Below, one piece after another: positions 52,883-61,521 of a stretch of 64,000 nt of DNA. Position 1 is the first letter of the stretch. The number at the start of each line of letters is the position of its first letter. The DNA is from Bacteroides sp. (GTDB lineage Bacteria > Bacteroidota > Bacteroidia > Bacteroidales > Bacteroidaceae). Made by a program: the position numbers and the translations under genes. The stretch is from assembly GCA_021202275.1 (NCBI GenBank), contig JAJQDI010000031.1, forward strand, positions 291,183 through 355,182, read 5' to 3'. The notes beneath the pieces were generated by a model, which worked only from the letters and a program-made list of their open reading frames with translations, did not search any database and was not told the origin of the DNA.

Positions 52883-55354
52883 TCAGAAGGTGATGCTTGC
52901 ACCTGCCAGAAAACTTTTCGACGAGGGGTACACACCCAGGTCTATCCCGTCTGCTACCTCCGGATCATACCCTTTGTATTGTGTCAGGGTAAACAGGTTG
53001 CGTGCGGAGGCGAAGATGCGCAACTTTACCGAAGCTGTATTTACCTTCAAAGGAAGGGTATATCCCAGGGTGATGTTGCGCAGTTTCAGGAACGATGCGT
53101 CTTCTACATAGCGGCTGTCCAGTTCGGTCGGACGTGTACTGTTGAGGTGCGGAATGGTGTTCGACGGGTTGGTTTCTGTCCAGCTGTTAAGTAGTACGGC
53201 CGACATATTATAAGAATCATTCGGTCGTTCCAGATAGCGTCTCAGCAGATTGTACACTTTATTGCCCTGCGAACCCTGAAACAGTACATAGAAATCCAGG
53301 TTCTTATAGGTCAGCGTAGAAGAAAATCCATGGGTAAAAGCGGGTTGTATACTTCCCAGGACCACCCGGTCGTATTCCGGTGATATTTTCCCGTCGGGAA
53401 TACCTTCTGCACCGCTCACATCCGCTAATTTGACATCTCCCGGTTGCGGGGTACGGCTTCCGGTGGCCGGCAGTTGCGACACATCCTCATCGCTTTGTAC
53501 CACTCCCAGGAACCGGTATCCATAGAAAGAACCTACCGCTTCGCCCACACGCAGGATCTGCTCCTGATCGTTACCAAGGGTCAGTTCATTGTACTCACCC
53601 AGGTCGGTGATGCGGTTGAGGTTGCGGGCCATATTGGCCGAAGCCGTCCACAGGAAATTCCTGCCCTCTATCAGCCGGGCATTGACAGCCAACTCGAACC
53701 CTTTATTGGTCACACTTCCGATGTTCGTGATCTGTTTTTCATTGGTTCCCGAGCCCAGCGGAGCCGGTATCCGCAGCAACAGATCCTTAGTCTCTTTGTA
53801 ATAGATATCCGCTGTCAGTGTAAGGCGGTCGTTCAGGAAACCCGCGTCGATCCCGGCGTTGTATTCGGTGGTGGTTTCCCATTTCAGATCCGAATTGCCC
53901 AGGGTAGACATATCGTAGGCCGGAGCGCCGTTGTATCTGCCGGTGTTGAAGTATTGTTCGTACTCATCAAAGTCTATCTCCTGATTGCCTGCCTTTCCAT
54001 AGGTAAGGCGTAGTTTCAAGGTACTCAGCACGGGCGATAGCGGTTGCAGAAAAGATTCGTTGTCCACATTCCACGATAGCCCCACTGAAGGGAAATATCC
54101 CCATTCGTGTCCTTTGGCAAATCGGGAAGATTTGTCGGCACGGAAAGTAGCTGTCACGTTGTATCGTTCCAGCAGCGTATAGTTGGCCCTTCCTAAGAAC
54201 GAACGGAAAGAAGCCCCTTGTTTGCGCGATATAGAAGGGAGTTCATTCCCTGTTGCCAGGTTATCGAACGACTCCAGATGATTGGCCTTGCTGACCGAGA
54301 AATTTGTTTTTGTACGCTGATACGTATGTCCTGCCAGCAGGTCGATGAAATGGATCGGATGCAACTGCCGGGTGTACGTGAGCAGGTATTCGGTTTGTGT
54401 CACGTCTGTACGCCTGTTGCCGATGGCTCCCATCCCACGGATATCCTGGTTGAGACCCAGAGCCGTATAAGGAGGAGCAAAATAGTTCTGCGTGATGTAG
54501 TCTATATTTGCACCGGCATTGATACGGGCTTTCAACCCTTCGGCAAGGATATATTCGGCATAGAAACTACCCAACAACGAAGTACTCACCGTTTGCCCGA
54601 TGCTGTTCTTCAGATCCGATACCGGATTCGCTGCCTGACCGTAATAGCTCAGATAGCTGTACTCGAAAGGATTGGTATAGTTGTAGCTCCCGTCCGCATG
54701 GTAAATAGAAAGTACAGGCGGCATATACAGCGCGTAAGTCAGAGAATTGGCAATCCCATGTGAGTAAGGCGAATCGTTGTAATTGCTTCCCTCGAATGTG
54801 GTCAGCGCATTCTGCGTACTACGGTTTATGTTGGCGGTAACTCCCACTTTCAGGTTGCTGTAGAGCTCCCGGTCTATGTTCAACCGTCCGCTGAAACGTT
54901 TGAATCCCGAATTCAGGATAATCCCTTTCTGGTCTGTATAGTTTCCCGAGATCAGATACCGCGTTTTCTCATCTCCTCCGCTGACAGACAATTCATGGGT
55001 TTGCGAGATCCCGGTCTGCAATACCGCGTTTTGCCAATCCGTTCCTTTGTCAAATGCGGCAAGTTCTGCCTGGGAGTAGTATTGACCGGGCTTGTCATTG
55101 AAGTACTCCTTCTGTACCCCCAGCCACTCTCTGGCAGTCATCAGGTTGAGTCTCTTTGCCGAACGGTCTACCCCTATGGTGTATTGATAACGTATGGTAT
55201 TGCTGCCTCGCTGTCCCTTTTTGGTGGTGACAAGGATCACTCCGTTGGCCCCGCGTGAACCGTAGATAGCTTTGGCCGATACATCTTTCAACACCTCTAT
55301 GGATTCGATGTCCGCGGGATTGATTGCCGCCAAAGGATCGAGGCTACTGTCTAC
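52883..55354 (-). CDS. SusC-like transporter, plug and barrel piece (frameshifted)
   Basis: This frame gives the rest of a SusC protein after a C9 run on the plus strand (55354-55362). It begins VDSSLDPLAAINPADIESIEVLKD, shown in part as DPLAAINPADIESIEVLKD, then AIYGSRGANGVILVTTKKG of the plug. The barrel ends in LAGASITF. The first ATG in frame is 55333, but the coding sequence must run back to the run of C. SusD follows after 68 bases. The transporter would be about 1040 residues when joined. Confidence 0.88.
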   Translation of the reverse strand, partial: VDSSLDPLAAINPADIESIEVLKDVSAKAIYGSRGANGVILVTTKKGQRGSNTIRYQYTIGVDRSAKRLNLMTAREWLGVQKEYFNDKPGQYYSQAELAAFDKGTDWQNAVLQTGISQTHELSVSGGDEKTRYLISGNYTDQKGIILNSGFKRFSGRLNIDRELYSNLKVGVTANINRSTQNALTTFEGSNYNDSPYSHGIANSLTYALYMPPVLSIYHADGSYNYTNPFEYSYLSYYGQAANPVSDLKNSIGQTVSTSLLGSFYAEYILAEGLKARINAGANIDYITQNYFAPPYTALGLNQDIRGMGAIGNRRTDVTQTEYLLTYTRQLHPIHFIDLLAGHTYQRTKTNFSVSKANHLESFDNLATGNELPSISRKQGASFRSFLGRANYTLLERYNVTATFRADKSSRFAKGHEWGYFPSVGLSWNVDNESFLQPLSPVLSTLKLRLTYGKAGNQEIDFDEYEQYFNTGRYNGAPAYDMSTLGNSDLKWETTTEYNAGIDAGFLNDRLTLTADIYYKETKDLLLRIPAPLGSGTNEKQITNIGSVTNKGFELAVNARLIEGRNFLWTASANMARNLNRITDLGEYNELTLGNDQEQILRVGEAVGSFYGYRFLGVVQSDEDVSQLPATGSRTPQPGDVKLADVSGAEGIPDGKISPEYDRVVLGSIQPAFTHGFSSTLTYKNLDFYVLFQGSQGNKVYNLLRRYLERPNDSYNMSAVLLNSWTETNPSNTIPHLNSTRPTELDSRYVEDASFLKLRNITLGYTLPLKVNTASVKLRIFASARNLFTLTQYKGYDPEVADGIDLGVYPSSKSFLAGASITF

Positions 55355-55998
55355 CCCCCCCCTACACCCGCCTGTGTGGCATTTTTCTCGCTGAAATAGA
55401 TAAATCCATCGATCACATACAAAGGCTCGTTGCTGGCATAGATCGAATTGCCGCCACGGATGCGGATGGCAGAGCCCGCGCCCGGCTGTCCGGAAGTCTG
55501 TGTTACATTCAGTCCGGCCACACTTCCTCCTAACAGTTCGTTGATAGAGGTGACCGGCTGTTCCAGGGTAGCTTTGGGAATGGAAGATACGGAGCCGGTG
55601 AGCTCTTTTCTCCGTTGGGTACCATAGCCCACGACAACCACTTCATGGATACTGTTGATCTCCTCTTCCAGGCCGATAAGGACTTCTTCAGGGGTTTGGA
55701 TGATCACTTCCCGGGACTTGTAGCCCAGGTAGCTGACAGCGAGTGTAACCGGGAAAGAGGGGATCTGCAGGGAGAATTGTCCTTCCGGATCTGTAACGGT
55801 GCCCTGACCGGTACTCCTTTCCAGTATGGTAGCACCAATGATAGCCTCCTGAGAGGTCTGGTCGAAGATCCGACCTCTCAGCCGGGTTTGTGCCGATGTA
55901 CAGAGAGAGGTCAGGAGAAGTCCTGCTCCAATGTACATAGATCGGGATAACGAAAGAGCAAATGCTCTATGGATAAAAGTACAAAATGATAGTATCAT
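55351..55998 (-). CDS. SusC-like transporter, N-terminal piece (frameshifted)
   Basis: This piece holds the signal peptide (cut near CTSAQ), a carboxypeptidase-regulatory-like domain (LRGRIFDQTSQEAIIGATIL to SYLGYKS), and the TonB-box region IHEVVVVGYGTQRRKELTG. The start of the plug follows, up to YVIDGFIYFSEKNATQAGVGGG and stop. Loss of frame is at the plus-strand C9 run; seven or ten bases would restore it. The longer start at 55998 was kept, but a second Met about 20 residues on would also give a good signal peptide. Confidence 0.85.
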   Translation of the reverse strand: MILSFCTFIHRAFALSLSRSMYIGAGLLLTSLCTSAQTRLRGRIFDQTSQEAIIGATILERSTGQGTVTDPEGQFSLQIPSFPVTLAVSYLGYKSREVIIQTPEEVLIGLEEEINSIHEVVVVGYGTQRRKELTGSVSSIPKATLEQPVTSINELLGGSVAGLNVTQTSGQPGAGSAIRIRGGNSIYASNEPLYVIDGFIYFSEKNATQAGVGGG

Positions 55999-56337
55999 GG
56001 GATTTCATTTTCATTGAAGAAGCCTTCCCGGCCATACAGGGTGGGAAGAATGCTCTTCGGGGTATGTTCAACTATAGATAAATACGGGTACTCGTCTTAT
56101 GACAGGTAGATATATACACCTGTCCCGCAAGAGAAAGTAAAAACGATGTGACGAAGTATTGCGGAAAGAAAAGGCAGGAAAAGATATCAGCAGCAACACA
56201 TTCGTGCGCTCTCCAAAAGAAGATCTTGGATCGGAAGTGAGAAATAAGAGATCTCAGTTCCGGAATAATTGGCAAGAATAGTATACCGGATGTGTTTAGC
56301 TGAAAGTTTCATTGTATCTCTGTTAAGAATGATGTGG
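55999..56337 (-). other. Long leader of the orphan SusC gene
   Basis: No gene is seen. If the -7 box at 56345-56338 is used, the mRNA has a leader of about 330 bases. No known riboswitch was recognised in it. The 67-residue frame at 56072-56275 has no clear support. Confidence 0.5.
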
Positions 56338-56345
56338 CAAAGATA
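56338..56345 (-). promoter_or_regulatory. -7 box for the orphan SusC/SusD operon
   Basis: On the minus strand this reads TATCTTTG, a match to TAnnTTTG. No better box lies closer to the SusC ATG. Confidence 0.4.
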
Positions 56346-56676
56346 GCGGGCTTATCTGCTCCAGAAAATACACCATCTGTGGTATTTTTCTACCATACAT
56401 TCAGTGCAGGGTTGATCCGGCGATTTTTCTTTTGTAAAAAGAGGTGGGTAGATCAACAACTAATCACAGGTATACAGGAATAGATAAACGGTCGGGATAC
56501 GTATTTCCTCAATAAACAAGGAATACAAACAATAAGAAATTTTTGTTTATCCTAACCTGTTGTATTCTTTTTGTCTCTGACAGCTGATTACCTGCTTTGT
56601 ATGGTTCCGGACGGGTTTTTATCGTTGTTTGGTGTTATTAACACATAGATATGACAAATATTCTATAAATAATATC

Positions 56677-56684
56677 TACCTTTG
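56677..56684 (+). promoter_or_regulatory. -7 box for metK
   Basis: TACCTTTG matches TAnnTTTG. Transcription would start near 56690, just before a 7-bp hairpin (56694-56700 with 56711-56717) and the SAM-II-like aptamer. Confidence 0.5.
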
Positions 56685-56721
56685 TAACCGATAGGCTACC
56701 GTGACTTCAGGGTAGCCGGAT

Positions 56722-56771
56722 GATGTGGAAAGATTTGAGTAGCTTGCAACCACGAAAAAAAATGCTAAAAG
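56722..56771 (+). ncRNA. SAM-II-like riboswitch upstream of metK
   Basis: The stretch has the main marks of the SAM-II (metA) aptamer. A P1 stem GUGG/CCAC encloses a loop with GAUUU and UUGCAA, and an A-rich linker leads to UGCUAAAAG. The loop UAGC can pair with GCUA in the 3' part as the pseudoknot. The known alphaproteobacterial SAM-II also has GAUUU, UUGCAA and AGCUAAAA in this order. It lies 85 bases before the metK ATG, where feedback by SAM makes sense. The call is from pattern comparison by eye. Confidence 0.72.
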
Positions 56772-56855
56772 ACATTCCATCCGCTTGCAACTCTACTCTG
56801 TGTGCTTTTCCACAGACACAAACAACTTTATTATTCATTTCAATCCTGATTTAAA

Positions 56856-58148
56856 ATGGGATATTTATTCACATCCGAATCGGTGTCCGAAGGGCACCCC
56901 GACAAAGTGGCCGATCAGATATCGGACGCTGTACTTGACGAATTGCTGGCATTTGATCCCAATTCGAAAGTAGCCTGCGAAACCCTGGTAACTACCGGAC
57001 AGGTAGTACTGGCTGGAGAAGTGAAATCAGAGGTGTATGTAGACCTTCAGGAGGTAGCGCGTACAGTCATCAACCGCATTGGTTACACCAAAGGCGAGTA
57101 TATGTTCGAAGGAAATTCCTGCGGCGTATTCTCTGCTATCCATGAACAGAGCGCGGACATCAACCGCGGTGTAGAGCGCGAAGATCCGATGGATCAGGGC
57201 GCGGGCGACCAGGGTATGATGTTTGGCTACGCTACCAACGAGACAGAGAATTACATGCCACTGTCCCTCGATTTGTCGCACAAGATCCTTGCCGTATTGG
57301 CAGATATCCGTCGCGACGGTAAGATCATGACTTACCTGCGTCCCGATTCCAAGAGCCAGGTAACGATTGAATACGATGACAACGGCAAGCCGGTACGTAT
57401 CGATACCATTGTGGTATCGACCCAGCACGACGATTTTATCCAACCTGCCGATCGGTCTCCGGAAGCACAGGCGCGGGCCGATGCGGAGATGGTGGCCGTG
57501 ATCCGTAAGGATGTGATCGAAGAGTTGATGCCGCGGGTGATCGCTTCGATCAGCCGGCCCGAAGTACTGGCACTGTTCAACGACAATATTATCTACCATG
57601 TCAACCCTACCGGTAAGTTCGTGATCGGCGGCCCGCATGGAGATACCGGTCTCACCGGTCGTAAGATCATTGTAGATACCTACGGTGGTAAAGGTGCACA
57701 CGGAGGGGGAGCCTTCTCCGGAAAAGACCCCAGCAAGGTAGACCGTAGCGCAGCCTACGCGGCACGGCACATCGCCAAGAACCTGGTAGCTGCCGGAGTG
57801 GCCGACGAAGTACTGGTACAGCTTTCGTATGCCATCGGGGTGGCACAGCCGGTCAGTATCTATGTAAATACCTACGGACGCAGCCACGTGCAGATCTCCG
57901 ACGGAGAGATTGCCTGCAAGCTGGCAGAGATATTCGACCTGCGCCCCAGAGCGATCGAAGAGCGGTTGAAACTCCGCTTCCCCATCTACAGCGAAACTGC
58001 TGCCTACGGGCACATGGGGCGCGAACCTCAGGTGGTGACCAAGCAGTTCAAATCCCGCTATCAGCCGGCCAGGGTGATGGATGTAGAACTCTTTACCTGG
58101 GAAAAGCTGGATTATGTAGACACACTGAAGAAGGCTTTCGGATTGTAA
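56856..58148 (+). CDS. metK: S-adenosylmethionine synthetase
   Basis: The 430-residue cytoplasmic enzyme makes SAM from methionine and ATP. Family motifs are complete: SEGHPDKVADQISDAVLDE at the start with the catalytic His14, GAGDQGMMFGYA, and GGGAFSGKDPSKVDRSAAY. The frame at 56785 starts earlier in another reading frame, but the ATG at 56856 gives the family N-terminus. It lies behind a likely SAM-II riboswitch and ends before a hairpin, so it is probably a single-gene unit. Confidence 0.97.
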   Translation: MGYLFTSESVSEGHPDKVADQISDAVLDELLAFDPNSKVACETLVTTGQVVLAGEVKSEVYVDLQEVARTVINRIGYTKGEYMFEGNSCGVFSAIHEQSADINRGVEREDPMDQGAGDQGMMFGYATNETENYMPLSLDLSHKILAVLADIRRDGKIMTYLRPDSKSQVTIEYDDNGKPVRIDTIVVSTQHDDFIQPADRSPEAQARADAEMVAVIRKDVIEELMPRVIASISRPEVLALFNDNIIYHVNPTGKFVIGGPHGDTGLTGRKIIVDTYGGKGAHGGGAFSGKDPSKVDRSAAYAARHIAKNLVAAGVADEVLVQLSYAIGVAQPVSIYVNTYGRSHVQISDGEIACKLAEIFDLRPRAIEERLKLRFPIYSETAAYGHMGREPQVVTKQFKSRYQPARVMDVELFTWEKLDYVDTLKKAFGL

Positions 58149-58175
58149 TCAGCATAGCTTTACGCTATTATTTAT

Positions 58176-58228
58176 AGACCACCGTTCGGTACTGCTCCTC
58201 TGGGGCAGGAAGAGCGGTGGTCTCTTTG
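58176..58228 (+). terminator. Hairpin after metK
   Basis: A 9-bp outer stem (58176-58184 with 58215-58223) encloses a smaller stem around CTCCTCTGGGG. A short T-rich tail follows. It begins 27 bases after the metK stop. Confidence 0.65.
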
Positions 58229-58464
58229 TAGGATACAACCCAGACAGGCAGGTCTGATCAGGGCAGGGAGTAATCCAATATTCCGGACTTACAGCCTGGA
58301 TATACCGGCAGAGAGATGTGCCAGAATATCTTCTTCGATCTTCTGCGCCGATTGTCCGGAGGGATACACATTTTTCCCGTCAGGATAATTTTTTGATCTC
58401 TCTGAGGTTATGTGAGTAGAATACTTTATTTTTGTCACGGAATTAAAAAAGATAGCCATCTCCT

Positions 58465-59052
58465 ATGAATGATATAAAAACCGTTTGTGTCTATAGTGCT
58501 TCCAGTACACAAATAGCTCCTGTTTACTTTGAAGTGGCCGATGAACTGGGACGATTACTGGCCGGACAGCAGATCCGTCTGATCAACGGAGCCGGTTGCA
58601 TGGGATTGATGGGGTCAGTGGCGGATGCGGTTCTCGCTGCCGGCGGTCAGGTGACGGGCGTCATTCCGTCTTTCATGGTGGAACAGGGATGGCATCACCA
58701 GGGGCTGACCGAGCTGATCGAGGTTGCGGATATGCACGAACGCAAACAGCGTATGGCGCAACTGAGTGATGCGGTGATCGCTCTGCCCGGCGGATGTGGT
58801 ACCCTGGAGGAGTTGCTCGAGGTAATTACCTGGAAGCAGTTGGGGCTTTACCTCAATCCGGTCGTGATCCTGAATACCAACGGATTTTACGATCCGCTGT
58901 TGCAGATGCTCGAAAAAGCCATTGATGAGAATTTTATGCGTCGACAGCACGGAGACATCTGGCAGGTGGCCGCTACGGCGGCGGAGGCTGTCCGACTGAT
59001 CCGTACACAACCTGTCTGGGATGCTTCCGTACGCAAATTTGCTGCGATATGA
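58465..59052 (+). CDS. LOG-family (TIGR00730) Rossmann-fold protein
   Basis: The 195-residue protein has the LOG motif PGGCGTLEE at 108-116 and MHERKQRM at 90-97. Most relatives have Phe, Tyr or Val where this has Cys111. LOG proteins act as nucleoside-5'-monophosphate phosphoribohydrolases and are known for cytokinin activation in plants; the bacterial role is mostly nucleotide turnover. It overlaps the DUF4271 gene by four bases (ATGA). Confidence 0.9.
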   Translation: MNDIKTVCVYSASSTQIAPVYFEVADELGRLLAGQQIRLINGAGCMGLMGSVADAVLAAGGQVTGVIPSFMVEQGWHHQGLTELIEVADMHERKQRMAQLSDAVIALPGGCGTLEELLEVITWKQLGLYLNPVVILNTNGFYDPLLQMLEKAIDENFMRRQHGDIWQVAATAAEAVRLIRTQPVWDASVRKFAAI

Positions 59053-59846
59053 GTCTGTGGCAGGGAGTACATATAAGCCTCACCACGTTCGGTCCGGAAA
59101 CAGATCGTCTTTCTGCGGACAGTTGTATGACCCTTGCTGTAACCAAAGGGACAGAAGGACTTCCCATTCCCTATTCTCCCCGTGCGGATGATGGCATTGC
59201 TGCGGTGTTGCTCACCTGTTTTCTGATCGCTTCCTATGTGCTTGCCCGCAGCAAGAAATTCCTGCTGCAACAACTGAAAGACTTTATGCTTCACCGGGAG
59301 AGAAGCAGCATCTTTGCCGATTCCACCGCTGTGGATGTACGGTATCTTTTACTTCTGGTGCTGCAATCCTGTATCCTGGCCGGCCTGTATATATTTAACT
59401 ATTTTAATGATATTCAGCCCGATTCCATGAGACTGCTGTCTCCGCATCTCTGGTTAGGTATCTATATGGGGATGGCATTGCTCTATCTGGCTGCCAAATG
59501 GTTGCTGTATTCTTTCCTGGGGTGGACTTTCTTTGATAAAAACATTACAAATCTGTGGCTGGGATCGTATGCTACCCTTATATATTATGGTGGTTTTGTT
59601 CTTTTTCCCTGCGTTCTGCTGGTTACTTACTTCGATGTAAATGTCTTCTTTTTAATAACTCTTGGCATTTGCTTACTTATTTTTGCTAAAATATTGATGT
59701 TTTATAAGTGGCTAAAACTTTTTTTCAACAATATTCATGGCCTATTCCTATTAATTTTGTACTTTTGTGCCCTGGAAATCATGCCCTGTTTTATGCTGTA
59801 TCAGGGGGTGATGCAGGTAAATGATTTGTTGATAATAAAAAATTAG
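59049..59846 (+). CDS. DUF4271 integral membrane protein
   Basis: The 265-residue protein begins with a polar segment and then has about seven hydrophobic helices. FLLQQLKDFMLHRERSSIF and SFLGWTFFDKN are typical of DUF4271, a Bacteroidetes-specific family of unknown function that commonly lies before hemD. It overlaps the LOG gene by four bases, and hemD starts five bases after its stop, so the three are likely cotranscribed. Confidence 0.88.
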   Translation: MSLWQGVHISLTTFGPETDRLSADSCMTLAVTKGTEGLPIPYSPRADDGIAAVLLTCFLIASYVLARSKKFLLQQLKDFMLHRERSSIFADSTAVDVRYLLLLVLQSCILAGLYIFNYFNDIQPDSMRLLSPHLWLGIYMGMALLYLAAKWLLYSFLGWTFFDKNITNLWLGSYATLIYYGGFVLFPCVLLVTYFDVNVFFLITLGICLLIFAKILMFYKWLKLFFNNIHGLFLLILYFCALEIMPCFMLYQGVMQVNDLLIIKN

Positions 59847-59850
59847 GACT

Positions 59851-60603
59851 TTGAAAATAAAAAAAGTACTGGTTTCGCAACCACAGCCAACTTCGGAGAA
59901 ATCTCCTTATTACGACATTGCTCAAAAGTATGGTGTAAAAATTGATTTCCGTCCTTTCATCAAGGTGGAAAGAGTGTGTGCGAAAGAATTCAGGCAGCAA
60001 AAGATCTCCATACCGGAATTCACTGCTGTTATTTTCACTTCGCGTCATGCCATTGACCATTTCTTTAATTTGTGCAACGATCTGCGGGTGACTGTTCCCG
60101 ATACCATGAAGTATTTTTGTGTGACCGAAGCGGTAGCGCTTTATATACAGAAGTATGTGCAATACCGGAAACGTAAGATCTTTTTTGGAAATACGGGTAA
60201 GATCGACGATCTTTTTACCTCCATTTCCAAACATAAGAATGAGAAATATCTGGTGCCGATGTCGGATGTGCACAACGACGATATGAGTAAACTGCTGGAT
60301 AAAGCAGGGGTCCAACATACCGAAGCGGTGATGTACCGGACAGTAAGTAATGACTTTCAGGAAGGAGAAGCTTTCGACTACGATATGCTGGTCTTCTTCA
60401 GTCCGGCAGGAGTCTCTTCCCTGCAGAAGAACTTCCCGAACTTCGACCAGAAAGACATCCGTATCGGTACATTCGGATCGACTACCGCACAGGCTGTACG
60501 TGATGCCGGGCTGCGTCTGGATCTGGAAGCTCCGACCGTAAAAGCCCCTTCGATGACTGCCGCCCTGGATATGTTCATCAAGGAGACGAACAAAGGAAAA
60601 TAA
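59851..60603 (+). CDS. hemD: Uroporphyrinogen-III synthase (HemD family)
   Basis: The 250-residue protein matches the Bacteroidetes HemD-like family (KIKKVLVSQPQPTSEKSPYY). HemD closes and inverts ring D to make uroporphyrinogen III in haem synthesis. The family has low sequence conservation; PAGVSSLQKNF and GSTTAQAVRDAG match the usual C-terminal part. The start codon is TTG, since no ATG lies at the conserved N-terminus and the gap to DUF4271 is only five bases. A strong terminator follows. Confidence 0.85.
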   Translation: MKIKKVLVSQPQPTSEKSPYYDIAQKYGVKIDFRPFIKVERVCAKEFRQQKISIPEFTAVIFTSRHAIDHFFNLCNDLRVTVPDTMKYFCVTEAVALYIQKYVQYRKRKIFFGNTGKIDDLFTSISKHKNEKYLVPMSDVHNDDMSKLLDKAGVQHTEAVMYRTVSNDFQEGEAFDYDMLVFFSPAGVSSLQKNFPNFDQKDIRIGTFGSTTAQAVRDAGLRLDLEAPTVKAPSMTAALDMFIKETNKGK

Positions 60604-60622
60604 GAACAAAAACAAAGACAGG

Positions 60623-60669
60623 ACTGTTGGTAGAAGGTATTGAAGCCCTTTTCTACCAACAGTTTTTTT
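60623..60669 (+). terminator. Terminator after hemD
   Basis: A perfect 13-bp stem (60623-60635 with 60651-60663) is followed by a seven-base T run. It lies 20 bases after the hemD stop codon. Confidence 0.88.
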
Positions 60670-60676
60670 ATATTTT

Positions 60677-60916
60677 AAGGGTTAAGTTATGAGTTTTAAG
60701 TTCTAAGTTTTAAGTTGGTGTGTCAAAGTTAAAACTTAAGCTGACAAATTATGAATGGTGATTACTCTTGAACTTCACACTGATGTCCTATTTCGGTAAA
60801 CTATACCAGAGGAGGAAGTCCGGACAAGAGGAAAAGGGTAAATATTCTATAATTATCAGATCGGATATCGCTTATTAAACTTAAAACCCATAACTTAGAA
60901 CTCATAACTTAAAACT
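60677..60916. repeat. Imperfect long inverted repeat (AAGTTTTAAG family) before rnpA
   Basis: The arm at about 60677-60717 (TAAGTTATGAG, TTCTAAG) is repeated in inverse form at about 60878-60916 (CTTAGAACTCATAACTTA). Both arms consist of repeated 9-10-base blocks. The roughly 160-base centre has no gene. A similar half is seen near 37277. The right arm ends seven bases before the rnpA ATG. Confidence 0.7.
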
Positions 60917-60922
60917 TTAAAA

Positions 60923-61303
60923 ATGGGATTGACATTCACCAAAGCCGAGCGGCTCAAAAGCAAAAAGACCATAGAGAAGATGTTCGCGGGAGGTGCCCGT
61001 TCCTTTTCCATCTTTCCTTTGCGGGTGGTCTATATGCCTGTGGAAAAACACGAAGCCGACGTCTCCGTTCTGTTGAGTGTCTCTAAGAAACGTTTCAAAA
61101 GGGCAGTGAAACGAAACCGGGTGAAACGTCAGCTCAGAGAAGCATACCGGAAAAACAAAACGTTACTCACCGATACCATTACTGCCAGAGAATACGGTCT
61201 GGCAGTGGCATTTATCTATCTGGATGATTCTTTACCGGATTCTGCCCGGGTGGAAGAGGTGATGCAAAAGTTGTTGAGACGTATAGCGGAGAACCAGGTA
61301 TGA
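60923..61303 (+). CDS. rnpA: Ribonuclease P protein component
   Basis: The 126-residue basic protein is the protein subunit of RNase P, which trims tRNA 5' ends. It carries the RNR signature KRAVKRNRVKRQLREAYR at about 70-87 and FTKAERLKSKKTIEKMF at the start. Its stop overlaps the yidD ATG by four bases. The nearby yidD gene is the usual neighbour, although rpmH and yidC are absent here. Confidence 0.94.
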   Translation: MGLTFTKAERLKSKKTIEKMFAGGARSFSIFPLRVVYMPVEKHEADVSVLLSVSKKRFKRAVKRNRVKRQLREAYRKNKTLLTDTITAREYGLAVAFIYLDDSLPDSARVEEVMQKLLRRIAENQV

Positions 61304-61521
61304 AAAAATTGCTCAGTTATTTGTTGTTATTGCCTGTCTACTTCTACCGGGCTGCCATCTCACCGATGCTACCTCCTTCCTGCCGTTACACTCCTACGTG
61401 TTCGCAATACGCGATCGAAGCCATTCGTAAACACGGCCCGTTCCGTGGATTTTACTTGTCCGTGCGTCGTATTCTTCGTTGCCACCCCTGGGGAGGTTCC
61501 GGATACGATCCTGTTCCCTGA
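61300..61521 (+). CDS. yidD: Membrane protein insertion efficiency factor YidD
   Basis: The 73-residue protein has the YidD pattern: YRAAISPMLPPSCRYTPTCSQYA, quoted here as PPSCRYTPTCSQYA, with three Cys, then AIRKHGPFRG and RILRCHPWGGSGYDPVP. It aids membrane protein insertion next to YidC. It overlaps both neighbours by one to four bases, so translation is tightly coupled in this trio. Confidence 0.95.
   Translation: MKKLLSYLLLLPVYFYRAAISPMLPPSCRYTPTCSQYAIEAIRKHGPFRGFYLSVRRILRCHPWGGSGYDPVP

Noticed and set aside
56072..56275. 67-residue minus-strand frame in the SusC leader
   Set aside because: It has no family and weak start context; it is best seen as part of the untranslated leader.
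57027..58013. Minus-strand frame of 328 codons opposite metK
   Set aside because: It is antisense to a conserved gene with no recognisable protein features.
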